Assembly (NCBI GenBank): GCA_963732375.1 | Contig: CAVSZE010000003.1 | Location: 372,001 to 436,000 of the forward strand | Length of the DNA stretch: 64,000 nucleotides | Reading direction: 5' to 3' | From: RPQJ01 sp963732375 | Lineage (GTDB): Bacteria > Pseudomonadota > Gammaproteobacteria > Steroidobacterales > Steroidobacteraceae | In this document: positions 27,067 through 36,358 of the stretch, piece by piece | How positions within the stretch are numbered: position 1 is the first letter of the stretch | Layout of the letters: each line of letters opens with the position of its first letter | Program-made: the position numbers and the translations under genes | The notes under the pieces: model-generated | What the model saw: only the letters and a program-made list of their open reading frames with translations | Databases searched by the model: none | What the model was told of the DNA's origin: nothing

Positions 27067-29382
27067 GTGGGCAGGACCATTGCGCTGGCGACGCCCGTCT
27101 TCTTCGCGCTGATCGCGCTCGAGTACTTCGTCGGCCGCGTTCGAGGCCGCAGCAACTACCGACTGAACGATGCGGTGAACAGCCTGAGCCTCGGCGTGAT
27201 GAGCCAGGTCGTGGGACTTTTCACCCGCGCGCTGACCATCGGCATCTATGCCGCCGTTTACTCGGCGGTCGCCATCCGGGAACTGCCGGCAGACCGGTGG
27301 TGGGTCTGGGTGCTCGGCATCGTCTCGTACGACTTCTGCTATTACTGGTTTCATCGCATCGGCCACGAGAGCGCCGTCTTCTGGGCCTCTCACGTGGTTC
27401 ACCACCAGAGCCAGGAATACAACCTGACCACGGCGCTCAGGCAGACGAGCTCGAGCGCGCTGCTCGGGTGGGTGTTCTACCTGCCAATGGCGATCGTTGG
27501 CATTCCGCCCGGGGTGTTCGCGGTCACGGCCATCGTGAACCTGCTCTACCAGTACTGGATCCACACCGAGCAGGTCGGAAAGCTCGGCTGGTTCGACCGC
27601 TGGTTCTCCTCGCCCTCGAACCACCGCGTGCACCACGCGGTCAACGACCGGTACATCGACCGGAATTACGGCGGCATCCTGATGATCTGGGATCGGCTGT
27701 TCGGCTCATTCGTCGAGGAGACCGAGCGCTGCGTCTACGGCACCCGCGCGCCGCTGGACTCCTGGGATCCGCTGTGGGCGAACCTCGAGGTGTACGCGGA
27801 CCTGGCGAGAAAGTCGCGGCACGCGGCTCGCTGGCGCGACCGGCTGCTGGTGTGGATCATGCCGCCGGGCTGGCAGCCGGCGACGGCGACCGGCGAACAC
27901 TGGGCGAAACCTCACTTCGACGTGATAGGGCTGCGTCGGTACGACCCGCCGATGCGCCGCGGAACACGCTTGTTCGTGGTCGTCCAGTTCTGCGCGTTGC
28001 TTGTCAGCTCGACGCTGCTGTTGTGGTTCGAGTCATCCCTCGACGTTTCGGCAGTGGCCGCGTGGTCAGTGGCGACGATCGCCGTGCTCTGGATCACCGG
28101 CGCGGTCATGCAGGGGCGCCTGCGCCTGCCGGTCGCGCTCGCGACCGAGGCGGCGCTGGTCGCCCTTCTCGCTGTTTCGCTGAAGTCCGGGGCCGCGCCG
28201 GTCGCGTTGCCGGATATCTACGACGATCATGGCGTCCAGGCTGCCGTCGAGTCGGCGCGCGCCGAGTTCATGTCGGGCAGGGACTTCGACCGCCTGGACA
28301 TGACGCTGCTGGTCGAGGATGACGCGGGCCGTTGGCGACGCGGCAGCGTCGGCGGCGGCAGTCTCGCCTACCCGGCAAGCTGCGTGAAGCTCGGTTACCT
28401 GGTCGGCGCGGTGCACTGGTGCGCAGCCCAGGGCAGGGACGCGAGCTGTCTCGACGATTCCGTGAGGCCGATGATCGTCGATTCGGACAACGTGGCAACC
28501 GGCATCGTCGTGGACGCCATCACAGGCGCGCCGAACGGACCGGTCGAGGGCGCCGACGTGGACTCCTGGCTCAACAAGCGCCGCTACACCGAGCGCGTCC
28601 TGGCCGGGGCTGGCCTTCTGGGCGACCAGCGGCTGACGAACAAGACGTATCCGACGAATTCCGGCGACGAACCGACAGGACTCGAGAAGCTGGCACTGCA
28701 GCAGCTTGGCCGCAACGCGATGAGCCCGGATCACGCGGCCAGGCTGATGCTCGCAATTCATGCCGGCGCGATCGAGCCGCAGGCCACCAGTTACATGCGC
28801 AGCCTGCTGCGACGTCCGACGTTCTCCGATGAAAGTGGCCTCGCCGGTGGTTTGCCGCCGGGGTCGTTGACTGAAAGCAAAGCAGGTTGGGCCTATGACA
28901 CGCTCGAGGACATCCTGTACGCTGAACTGCCGAATGGCCGTCGCCTGGTCGTCGCTGCATTCTCGAACGCGCTGCAACAGGACGAGCCGGAGCCGGGCAA
29001 TCTGCAGCGCCTGAACCCGTTGATGGAACTGCTGGTCGCGAAGCTCAACCTCGGAGCGGGACTGCCACTGCCACGTTACCTCGAGCCCGCAGTTTCGAGT
29101 AACGGCAGCTATACATTCCCGCTGGCAGCACCGGAAGACGGGCTGTACGAAGTAGCGGTCCGGTATGCATCGTCGCCGGGTGCGAGCACTGCCGTCGATT
29201 ACGTGATCAGCGACGGCGGGGCGACGCGCACGGTGTCGCTGGACCAGCGCGTGTGGGGCTCCCGCTGGATTCCGCTCGCCGACCTGGAGCTCACGAAAGG
29301 CGGCGGGATACTGCGCGTGTCAGACGCATCGACCGGGACGCTGGACCCCGGCACCGTCCGCATCACGCGTTGGGGAAGATAA
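27067..29382 (+). CDS. Alkylglycerol monooxygenase-like membrane hydroxylase fused to a beta-lactamase-fold domain and a C-terminal beta-sandwich
   Basis: 771 residues, one uninterrupted frame. N-terminal part (1-290): fatty acid hydroxylase/sterol desaturase superfamily with the di-iron His motifs HRIGH (96-100), HVVHH (109-113) and HRVHH (186-190). Stretches EYNLTTALRQ, YQYWIHTE and RNYGGILMIWDRLFGSF are those of TMEM195/AGMO, which cleaves glyceryl ether lipids. Membrane segments at about 302-320, 327-347 and 358-372 lead to a serine-hydrolase domain (about 385-660) with class A beta-lactamase-like motifs S438-C-V-K441, S473-D-N475 and K605-A-G607. Residues 671-771 look like a carbohydrate- or ligand-binding beta-sandwich. 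It follows glpK by 9 bp. The fusion partner's substrate is unknown. Confidence 0.85.
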   Translation: MGRTIALATPVFFALIALEYFVGRVRGRSNYRLNDAVNSLSLGVMSQVVGLFTRALTIGIYAAVYSAVAIRELPADRWWVWVLGIVSYDFCYYWFHRIGHESAVFWASHVVHHQSQEYNLTTALRQTSSSALLGWVFYLPMAIVGIPPGVFAVTAIVNLLYQYWIHTEQVGKLGWFDRWFSSPSNHRVHHAVNDRYIDRNYGGILMIWDRLFGSFVEETERCVYGTRAPLDSWDPLWANLEVYADLARKSRHAARWRDRLLVWIMPPGWQPATATGEHWAKPHFDVIGLRRYDPPMRRGTRLFVVVQFCALLVSSTLLLWFESSLDVSAVAAWSVATIAVLWITGAVMQGRLRLPVALATEAALVALLAVSLKSGAAPVALPDIYDDHGVQAAVESARAEFMSGRDFDRLDMTLLVEDDAGRWRRGSVGGGSLAYPASCVKLGYLVGAVHWCAAQGRDASCLDDSVRPMIVDSDNVATGIVVDAITGAPNGPVEGADVDSWLNKRRYTERVLAGAGLLGDQRLTNKTYPTNSGDEPTGLEKLALQQLGRNAMSPDHAARLMLAIHAGAIEPQATSYMRSLLRRPTFSDESGLAGGLPPGSLTESKAGWAYDTLEDILYAELPNGRRLVVAAFSNALQQDEPEPGNLQRLNPLMELLVAKLNLGAGLPLPRYLEPAVSSNGSYTFPLAAPEDGLYEVAVRYASSPGASTAVDYVISDGGATRTVSLDQRVWGSRWIPLADLELTKGGGILRVSDASTGTLDPGTVRITRWGR

Positions 29383-29390
29383 GGCGTCGC

Positions 29391-29909
29391 TCAGCGAAAC
29401 CGGTATCCCAACGACACTCCCAGCGCCACAGGATCAGCGGCCACCAGCGACTGGCCGCTGCTCAGCAGGCCTGCATCGGATGCAAGGTCGATCCAGCGCA
29501 GGTCCGCCGACATCGCGAGACGTTCGGTCACGTGCCATTCGGCACCGAGTTCCGCGGCAGCCCCCATGGATCGATTGCGGCCGTGCCCGGTCGTGAATGT
29601 CTCGCCGAAATCCGTCTCGGCGAAGTACACGGTGCGATTCAGTCCGGCGCCGGCATAGGCGAGAAACGGACCAAGTTCGGCAATCGGAAACCGGAGCGTG
29701 AGCATTTCGGCGCCGTCATTGCGTGCGCGCTGCGCCACGAGCAGTACCTGGTCGTGAGCCTGCGCGGGGGACTCGACGAGCGAGTTCGACGGCCGGCTCA
29801 GCCACTCCGGGTCGAGCCAGTCCGGGCCGTCATCTCCCGCCACCGCGATCGATGACGCGGCGCAGGCGACCAGTCCGGCGAGCAATATGCATTTCGACGT
29901 GGCCTTCAC
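29391..29909 (-). CDS. Small outer-membrane beta-barrel protein
   Basis: 172 residues from GTG at 29909, with GGGAGG six bases upstream. Signal peptide ends near SIAVAG. The mature part has alternating hydrophobic beta-strands with aromatic ends: LTLRFPIAELGPFLAYAGAGLNRTVYFAE, GAAAELGAEWHVTERLAMSADLRWIDL and a final VALGVSLGYRFR, where a C-terminal aromatic/basic residue fits an outer-membrane insertion signal. This resembles 8-stranded OmpA/OmpW-like barrels but is rather short, perhaps missing strands. An in-frame ATG far upstream (30218) would overlap the divergent gene and is not used. Convergent with the AGMO fusion gene, 8 bp away. Confidence 0.7.
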   Translation of the reverse strand: MKATSKCILLAGLVACAASSIAVAGDDGPDWLDPEWLSRPSNSLVESPAQAHDQVLLVAQRARNDGAEMLTLRFPIAELGPFLAYAGAGLNRTVYFAETDFGETFTTGHGRNRSMGAAAELGAEWHVTERLAMSADLRWIDLASDAGLLSSGQSLVAADPVALGVSLGYRFR

Positions 29910-30096
29910 GACGCACCTCCCGTCTGGCACGAACGCTACCGTCTCTTGGATCGATCTTCCGCACCGGCCAGCAAAACCGTGACCTGTTGCCCAGCCCCGG
30001 GGCCCCTGGTCGCCGCTGGCCCGCGTACGAAGCCGCTGCCGAGGCCGCGCGCGCGGCGATTGCGCGCGGCAGTGCAGCATCATCCATAATGCAGCG

Positions 30097-31728
30097 ATGA
30101 AATCGGCCAGCCGAAAGCTCACGCCCAGCACGCTCCGCATCGGCCACCGGTACCGCCCGAATCGGCTGGGTGGCCCATACGACGCGCTGATCATCGGATC
30201 GGGCATTGGAGGGCTCACGACGGCCGCGCTGCTGTCCGAGATCGGCTGGCGCGTGGCGGTGCTCGAGCAGCACTACACGGCGGGCGGAGCAACGCACAGC
30301 TACGAGCGCAACGGCTACGACTGGGACGTCGGCGTTCATTACATCGGCGACATGGGCGCCAGGACCACGTCGCGTCGCATGATGGACTTCCTGTCGCAGG
30401 GCAATCTTCACTGGTCGCCGATGGACGCGCACTACGACCGCTTCTTCATCGGCGACCGGTCATACGACGCGGTGGCCGGCCGCGATGCCTTTCGCGAGAA
30501 TCTCGTGGGTCATTTTCCGCGCGAGGCCGCAGCGGTCGATCGTTACCTCGAAATGCTGGGCGAAGTCTCCCGCGGCATGCGGACGTTCTCGCTCGGCCGC
30601 ACGCTTCCGCCCTGGGCCGCGGCGATTGCCGGGCCGTACCTGCGCCACCGCCTGCCGCGCAGTTTCAATCGCACGACCTGGGACGTGTTGTCGGAAATCA
30701 CGTCGGATCCGGATCTCATCGCCGTGCTCACCGGCCAGTGGGGCGACCTCGGCCTGCCACCGAAGCGTTCAGCGTGGGTGATACAGGCGCTGGTCGCGAA
30801 GCACTACTTGCACGGTGGCTACTATCCGGTTGGCGGTGCTTCGCGCATCGCGGAAACCATCCTTCCGAGGATCCGTGCCGCGGGCGGCGAAGTCTTCACT
30901 TATGCGCGAGTCGAGGAAGTGCTGCTGCGCCACGGCAAGACGCGTGGCGTGCGAATGGCGGACGGCAGTGAGATTGCCTGCGACTGCGTGATCTCCGATG
31001 CCGGCGCGATCAATACCTTCGCCCGCCTGGTGCCTGCAGAGGCGAGCCGCCGGCACGGCTACGAACGCCTGCTGCCGTGCGTGAAGCCGAGCATCGGGCA
31101 CCTGGGCGTCTACATCGGCCTGCATGGGGGCGCCGAGGAACTCGGCCTGCCGAAGACCAACTACTGGGTTTACCAGGACAATGACTACGACGCGGCGCTC
31201 GACCGCTTTCTCGCCGACCCGCATGGCCCATTCCCCGCGGTGTACATCTCGTTCCCGTCCGCGAAGGACCCGGATTTCGAACGCCGTCATCCCGGTCGTT
31301 CGACAATCGAGATCGTCGCGCCCGCGCCTTACGAAATCTTCGAGCCGTGGAAGGACACGACCTGGGGAAAGCGCGGCGACGACTACGACGCACTGAAGCA
31401 GGCCTACGGCGAGAGACTGCTCGAGCACGTGTACGACAAGCTTCCGCAGCTGCGCGGCAGGATCGACTACTGGGAAGTCTCCACGCCACTGTCGATGCAG
31501 TGGTTCTGCGGCTACGGGCGCGGCGAGCTCTACGGACTCGACCACGACCCCGAGCGCATGCGCCAGTCCTGGCTCAGGCCGCGCACTCGCATTCCCGGGC
31601 TCTGGCTCACCGGGCAGGACGTGATGTCCTGCGGAGTCACCGGGGCAATGATGGGAGGATTCGCGTCCGCCGTGTCTCTGGCCGGCATGCGACGCATGGG
31701 ACCCGTCGTGAAACGTATCTTCGGCTGA
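30097..31728 (+). CDS. RetSat/CrtI-like FAD-dependent oxidoreductase
   Basis: 543 residues. N-terminal FAD motif ALIIGSGIGGLTTAALLSEIGWRVAVLEQH followed by YTAGGATHSYERNGYDWDVGVHYIG, and a C-terminal flavin-contact RIPGLWLTGQDVMSCGVTGAMMGGFASA. This is the phytoene desaturase/all-trans-retinol saturase group, enzymes that reduce or dehydrogenate isolated double bonds in polyprenoid or related lipids. RetSat-like features (GQWGDLGLPPKRSAW, HYLHGGYYPVGGAS) favour a saturase-type reaction over carotenoid desaturation, and no carotenoid genes are nearby. Substrate unknown. Single gene, divergent from the barrel protein. Confidence 0.85.
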   Translation: MKSASRKLTPSTLRIGHRYRPNRLGGPYDALIIGSGIGGLTTAALLSEIGWRVAVLEQHYTAGGATHSYERNGYDWDVGVHYIGDMGARTTSRRMMDFLSQGNLHWSPMDAHYDRFFIGDRSYDAVAGRDAFRENLVGHFPREAAAVDRYLEMLGEVSRGMRTFSLGRTLPPWAAAIAGPYLRHRLPRSFNRTTWDVLSEITSDPDLIAVLTGQWGDLGLPPKRSAWVIQALVAKHYLHGGYYPVGGASRIAETILPRIRAAGGEVFTYARVEEVLLRHGKTRGVRMADGSEIACDCVISDAGAINTFARLVPAEASRRHGYERLLPCVKPSIGHLGVYIGLHGGAEELGLPKTNYWVYQDNDYDAALDRFLADPHGPFPAVYISFPSAKDPDFERRHPGRSTIEIVAPAPYEIFEPWKDTTWGKRGDDYDALKQAYGERLLEHVYDKLPQLRGRIDYWEVSTPLSMQWFCGYGRGELYGLDHDPERMRQSWLRPRTRIPGLWLTGQDVMSCGVTGAMMGGFASAVSLAGMRRMGPVVKRIFG

Positions 31729-31754
31729 GCCCCTCGGCCCCGACCGCGCGCCGT

Positions 31755-32639
31755 TCAGCGAAGCCCGAGCGCCCGCAGGTCCAGGCGTCCGCCGGACACG
31801 GGTGGGCACCAGTAGTACGCGCCGGTCACCGGCCGCGTGAACCTGAACAGCGAATCGGTGATCCCGTCGTCCATGCCGGTCATGCGCGCGAGCAACGCCT
31901 CGAACGCATCAAACGAACGGCCGAAAGCGAGGAATACCAACCCGGCACGCGTTCCCTCGGCCCAGGGCATCGAGCGGCGCAGCACGAATGCCTCGGGCGA
32001 GAAGCTCTCCTGGGCCGTGCGTTTCACGTGCGCGGACTCCGGTGCGTCCTCGATTTCATCGTTGTCGCTGCGACGCCGCCCGACGCTGAGGTCCTGCTCC
32101 GAGGGGCCGAGCGCGTCGAACGCGGCGAAATCATGCACCCACTGCTGAACGGCCGCGAAACTCGATCCGTCGAGACCGGGGCCGGCGCCCTGCAACGAGG
32201 CCGCGACGACAGCACCGCTGCCGGTTGGATTTTCGGTACCGTCTTCATAGCCAGTCAGGTCTCGCCCGTCGTCGTGCAGGAATGCATCGAGCACGGCGTC
32301 GAGTCGGAACGCGGGACTCAGGCGCGCTTCGAGCGATCGGGTTCGATGCACCAGCTCGCCTCGATCTTCGCCGCGCAGCCAGCACCACAACGCGCCCGGC
32401 GTCGCCGGAATATCCAGTCCGCGGCCGGCGCCCGACGGAAAGTCGCGCAGTCCCTCGATGTGACGGCCCAGCGCCAGCGCGGTCGAACGACCGATACCTA
32501 CCACGGCCTGGTCGGGGTCCACTGACTTCGCCAGGCGTTCGAGCGCCGGCCCCGGGCCGGCTTCGGCCGCAAGCGTGAAGCTCAAGTGGCGGGCCACGCG
32601 CGGTACGGGCGCGAGGATGCCAGGTTGGATCGTGTTCAT
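31755..32639 (-). CDS. Dyp-type heme peroxidase (YfeX-like)
   Basis: 294 residues. The Dyp signature GYEDGTENP carries the catalytic Asp (D133); the proximal heme His is in APESAHVKRT (H204) and the distal Arg in FVLRRSMPW. No signal or Tat peptide, so cytoplasmic, as for YfeX, which can oxidise porphyrinogens or dyes with H2O2. The start at 32639 overlaps the ATPase stop as TGATG, fixing the start; the frame is open further upstream only because it reads the ATPase gene in another register. Co-transcribed with the cation ATPase; the functional link is unclear. Confidence 0.88.
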   Translation of the reverse strand: MNTIQPGILAPVPRVARHLSFTLAAEAGPGPALERLAKSVDPDQAVVGIGRSTALALGRHIEGLRDFPSGAGRGLDIPATPGALWCWLRGEDRGELVHRTRSLEARLSPAFRLDAVLDAFLHDDGRDLTGYEDGTENPTGSGAVVAASLQGAGPGLDGSSFAAVQQWVHDFAAFDALGPSEQDLSVGRRRSDNDEIEDAPESAHVKRTAQESFSPEAFVLRRSMPWAEGTRAGLVFLAFGRSFDAFEALLARMTGMDDGITDSLFRFTRPVTGAYYWCPPVSGGRLDLRALGLR

Positions 32640-35305
32640 CAGCGGTCTCCCCGTGTCACCTTCGGTCCGATGCGTGTCTTCGACTGCAAGCCGCCCGCCC
32701 GCACCCGCGAGGCCCAGCTCCGCTTGTGCAGCTCCATCACCACGAGCAGCGTCAGCGCCACGAGCGGCATCACCACCCACTCGGTCCCGGTCAACGGGGC
32801 CACGCCGAGCAGCCGCTGCAGCGGCGAAAGGTACATCGCCGCGACATGAAGCAGCAACGCGACCAGTACGCCCGCCGCGAGCAGCGGGTTGTCCTTCAGC
32901 GGAACCTTGAACACCGACCTCGTCTCGGAGCGCGCGTTGAACGCGTCCACGTTCTGCATCAATACCATGAGCAGCAGGAGTTCGTTGCGCGCGTGCGGCA
33001 CGGACGTACCCGCCTCGACGAGCACCGCAAACCAGGCGAACCCGATCAGCGACATCCAGAGGCCGGCAAGCACGCCGCGCTCGACCATCAGCCGGTCGAC
33101 CAGCGGCTCGCCGGGCGTGCGCGGCGGGGCCCCGAGTTCGTCCCCATGCCCGCGCTCGAAGGCGAGCCCGACGTCCTGTATTCCGTTCGTCACCAGGTTC
33201 AGCCACAGCAGCTGCACCGGCAACAGCGGCAGCGGCAGCCCGGCGACTACTGCGAGCGCCACCGTCAACACCTCCGCGATGCCGGCGGCGATCAGGAGGT
33301 AGACGACGTTGCGGACGTTGCGATACGCGATGCGTCCCTGTTCGATGCCGTGGACGATGGTCGCGAAGTTGTCGTCGCTCAACACCAGGTCCGAGGCCTC
33401 GCGCGCGACGTCGGTGCCGCCCCTGCCCATCGCCACGCCGATGTTGGCCCTGCGAAGCGCCGGCGCGTCGTTCACTCCGTCGCCGGTGACCGCGACGTAA
33501 TGCCCGGCGCGCTGGGCTGCCTCGACGATCGCGAGCTTCTGCTCCGGCGTCACCCGCGCGAAGACCCGCGCGCTTCCTATCATTGCGCCCAGCGCTGCGG
33601 GCCCGGCGGCGTCGAGCGCTGTCCCGGCGACGACCTCCTCCGCACGCGCCGCAATTCCAAGCTCGCGCGCGATCGCGAGCGCGGTCACCGGATGGTCTCC
33701 CGTCACCATGACGACGCGGATACCCGCGCGACCACAGCGCTCGACGGCCTCGCGCGCACCGGGACGCAGCGGGTCCATGAGTCCGGCGAACCCGGCGAAG
33801 GCGAGGTTCGCGGGCTCCGCCGCTTCGCCAGCGAGCAGCAGCGACGAGGAAGAACCGGATGCGAGAGCCAGCACGCGCAGTCCGCGTGACGCCATTTCGA
33901 CCGCCGTCTCCATCAGGCCGCGGGCCGCCTGCTCCGTCAGGCGGCACATCGGGATCACCCTCTCCGGCGCCCCTTTCACCGCGACCCAGGTCGCACCGTC
34001 GCGTGCGTGTACGGTCGCCGCGTAGCGCCGCTCGGGCTCGAAGGGGATTTCCGCCGTTTCCGGCCACTCGAGCCGCAGCGTATCGCGATTCACGCCTCCC
34101 TTTCCGGCCAGCGCGAGCAACGCGATGTCGGTCGGGTCGCCGCGGGTCACCCAGCGGCCGTCCAGTTTCACGAGGTCGGCCTCGTTGCACGCGGCCGCGA
34201 TCTCGAGGACACGCATGAGGCCGGCGCCGTCCGGCATGCCGGCCGCGTCGCCGCGCATCCGGATTTCGCCGTCGGGTGCGTAGCCCGCGCCGCCCACGTC
34301 GAATACCTGGCCGTCAGGCAAACGCAGTTCGCGGACGGTGAGCTCGTTGCAGGTGAGCGTGCCGGTCTTGTCGCTCGCGATCAGCGTGCAGCTGCCGAGA
34401 CCCTCCACCGCCGGCAAGCTGCGCACGATCGCGCCGCGGCCCGCCATGCGGCGCGCCGCGATGGCGAGAGTCACGGTCAGCGCCACTGGCAAGCCCTCTG
34501 GTATCGCCGACACCGCCAGCGCGACCGCGAACAGGAACATTGTCGCGATGCTCTCGCCACGCAGCAGCACCCCCGCTGCGCCGATGGCCACGGCCGATAC
34601 CAGCACCACCACGGCGACCACTCGCGCGAAACGCTCCATGCGCGCGACCAGCGGTGGCGTGCCGCCCTCGGTGGCCGACATCGCGGTCGCGAGTCCGCCC
34701 ACCGCGGTTGCGGCACCGGTCGCAACCACCTCTCCCTCGGCCCGGCCGCGTACGACTGTTGAACCGGCCCAGGCCATATTGCGGCGATCACTGATCGGCG
34801 CGTCCGACCCTCCAGTCCAACCCGCGTCCTTGAGGACAGGCGACGACTCACCGGTGAGCGTCGACTCGTCCGCCTCGAGCGCGCGCGCGTCGACGAGGCG
34901 CAGGTCCGCGGGAACCCGCTGTCCGCTTTCCAGCGACACGACGTCGCCAGGCACCAACTCCTCGGCATCGACCTCGACGGTGACCGCATCGCGGAGCACC
35001 GTGGCGCGCACGCGCAGCAGTTGCTGCAGGCTTCGGCTCTGTTGCTCCGCCCGCCACTCCTGCCAGCCGCCCAGCGCCGAGTTCGCCAGAAGCACCACCC
35101 CGATGAACGCCGCATCGCCGACGTCGCCGAGCGCGAATGCGACGGCAGCCGCTGCGAGCAGCACGTAGATGAGCGGGCTCTGGAGCTGCCGCAGGCCTAT
35201 GCGGAACCGGCTCGGCGGAGGCGCGGACGGCAGCACGTTTGGACCGTAGCGAGCCAACCGCTCGCGCGCCTCTGCCGTGCTCAGCCCGTGTCGTGTAGGC
35301 TCCAC
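32639..35305 (-). CDS. P2-type cation-transporting ATPase
   Basis: 888 residues. N-terminal cation-ATPase domain (GLSTAEARERLARYGPN), ten expected membrane helices, A-domain TGES (151-154), phosphorylation site SDKTGT (D312), nucleotide-binding KGAPERV and hinge TGDGVNDAPALRRANIG. Helix 4 has AVSAIPEGLP (266-273), the ion-binding motif of Ca2+/Na+-type P2 pumps rather than heavy-metal P1B pumps, and there is no CPC or metal-binding N-domain. Likely exports Ca2+ or another hard cation. GTG start at 35305; ribosome binding site weak. It lies 161 bp after prk, separated by a REP-like palindrome, and overlaps the Dyp peroxidase gene. Confidence 0.92.
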   Translation of the reverse strand: MEPTRHGLSTAEARERLARYGPNVLPSAPPPSRFRIGLRQLQSPLIYVLLAAAAVAFALGDVGDAAFIGVVLLANSALGGWQEWRAEQQSRSLQQLLRVRATVLRDAVTVEVDAEELVPGDVVSLESGQRVPADLRLVDARALEADESTLTGESSPVLKDAGWTGGSDAPISDRRNMAWAGSTVVRGRAEGEVVATGAATAVGGLATAMSATEGGTPPLVARMERFARVVAVVVLVSAVAIGAAGVLLRGESIATMFLFAVALAVSAIPEGLPVALTVTLAIAARRMAGRGAIVRSLPAVEGLGSCTLIASDKTGTLTCNELTVRELRLPDGQVFDVGGAGYAPDGEIRMRGDAAGMPDGAGLMRVLEIAAACNEADLVKLDGRWVTRGDPTDIALLALAGKGGVNRDTLRLEWPETAEIPFEPERRYAATVHARDGATWVAVKGAPERVIPMCRLTEQAARGLMETAVEMASRGLRVLALASGSSSSLLLAGEAAEPANLAFAGFAGLMDPLRPGAREAVERCGRAGIRVVMVTGDHPVTALAIARELGIAARAEEVVAGTALDAAGPAALGAMIGSARVFARVTPEQKLAIVEAAQRAGHYVAVTGDGVNDAPALRRANIGVAMGRGGTDVAREASDLVLSDDNFATIVHGIEQGRIAYRNVRNVVYLLIAAGIAEVLTVALAVVAGLPLPLLPVQLLWLNLVTNGIQDVGLAFERGHGDELGAPPRTPGEPLVDRLMVERGVLAGLWMSLIGFAWFAVLVEAGTSVPHARNELLLLMVLMQNVDAFNARSETRSVFKVPLKDNPLLAAGVLVALLLHVAAMYLSPLQRLLGVAPLTGTEWVVMPLVALTLLVVMELHKRSWASRVRAGGLQSKTRIGPKVTRGDR

Positions 35306-35400
35306 GCCACAATTACAGACCGCCCGCGCTTACATTGGAATACGGGATCCCACGGCCACCAGGTTTGCGCTGGCAGCCGCCTCCCTGCTGACACGCAATC

Positions 35401-35446
35401 GGGGACATTCTCCTTTTCCGCCGGACCGGAAAAGGAGAATGTCCCC
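35401..35446. repeat. REP-like palindrome, copy 1
   Basis: Perfect 20-bp stem: GGGGACATTCTCCTTTTCCG at 35401-35420 and its complement at 35427-35446 with a 6-base loop. The 18-base arm recurs at 58891 and 60294. Located in the 161-bp gap between prk and the ATPase gene. Confidence 0.85.
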
Positions 35447-35466
35447 TCTCCTGTCCCCTCTCCCGG

Positions 35467-36342
35467 TCAGTATGCCCGCCTCTTCGTGTCGATCATCCTG
35501 AGGATCAGCGGCGTCAGGATGATCTGCATCGCGAGCGGCAGCTTGCCACCGGGCACCACCAGCGTGTTGGTCCGCGACATGAACGAGTCGTGGATCATCG
35601 AGAGCAGGTACGGAAAGTCGATGCCGCGCGGATTCGCGAAGCGGATGATCAGGAAGCTTTCGTCCGCGGTCGGGATGTCGCGCGCGATGAACGGGTTCGA
35701 CGTGTCCACGGTCGGCACGCGCTGGAAATTGATGTGGGTGCGCGAGAACTGCGAGCAAATGTAGTTCACGTAGTCGGGCATGCGGCGGAGGATCGTGTCC
35801 ACCACCGCCTCGGTCGAGTAGCCGCGCGTGCGCTGGTCGCGATGCAGTTTCTGGATCCATTCGAGGTTCACGCTGGGCGCGACACCGACCAGCAGGTCCA
35901 CGTGCCGGGCGACGTCATGTTCCGCCGTTTGTATTGCACCGTGCAGCCCCTCGTAGAACAGCAGGTCCGAGCCCTCGCCGATGTCCTGCCATTCGGTGAA
36001 CGTGCCCGGTGGGACGCCGTACTTCGCTGATTCCTCCGCGTCGTGGACATAGGTGCGGGAGCGCCCCCTGCCGGACAGCGAGTAGCTGCGGAAAAGGTCC
36101 TCGAGCTCGCCGAACAGGTTGGCCTCCGGCCCGAAGTGGCTGAAGTGGCTGTTACCCGCGACTTCGGCCTCCTTCATCTTCTGGCGCATCTCGACCCGGT
36201 CGTAGCGGTGGAAGGCATCGCCCTCGACGATCGCGGCATCGATCTTCTCGCGCCGGAAGATCCACTCGAAGGTGGTCTTCACGGTGCTGGTGCCCGCTCC
36301 GGAAGATCCGGTCACTGCAATGATTGGATATCGCGCCGACAT
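35467..36342 (-). CDS. cbbP: Phosphoribulokinase
   Basis: 291 residues, the proteobacterial PRK length. It phosphorylates ribulose-5-phosphate to ribulose-1,5-bisphosphate, the RuBisCO substrate. The N-terminal P-loop is AVTGSSGAGTSTV; further class I motifs are VEGDAFHRYDR, HFGPEANLF, GTFTEW, LLFYEGLHG and VAPSVNLEWIQKLHRD. ATG at 36342 has CGGAG eight bases upstream. It is the last gene of the cbb operon, 16 bp after fbp. Octameric, NADH-activated regulation is known for this class; nothing in this sequence tests it. Confidence 0.96.
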   Translation of the reverse strand: MSARYPIIAVTGSSGAGTSTVKTTFEWIFRREKIDAAIVEGDAFHRYDRVEMRQKMKEAEVAGNSHFSHFGPEANLFGELEDLFRSYSLSGRGRSRTYVHDAEESAKYGVPPGTFTEWQDIGEGSDLLFYEGLHGAIQTAEHDVARHVDLLVGVAPSVNLEWIQKLHRDQRTRGYSTEAVVDTILRRMPDYVNYICSQFSRTHINFQRVPTVDTSNPFIARDIPTADESFLIIRFANPRGIDFPYLLSMIHDSFMSRTNTLVVPGGKLPLAMQIILTPLILRMIDTKRRAY

Positions 36343-36358
36343 TTGCTGGACTCCGAGG

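Noticed and set aside
32640..34190. N-terminal extension of the Dyp peroxidase frame by about 500 residues
   Set aside because: It runs antiparallel in register with the real P-type ATPase gene on the same strand in another frame, is Arg/Gly-rich and resembles nothing; the TGATG overlap at 32639 fixes the start.
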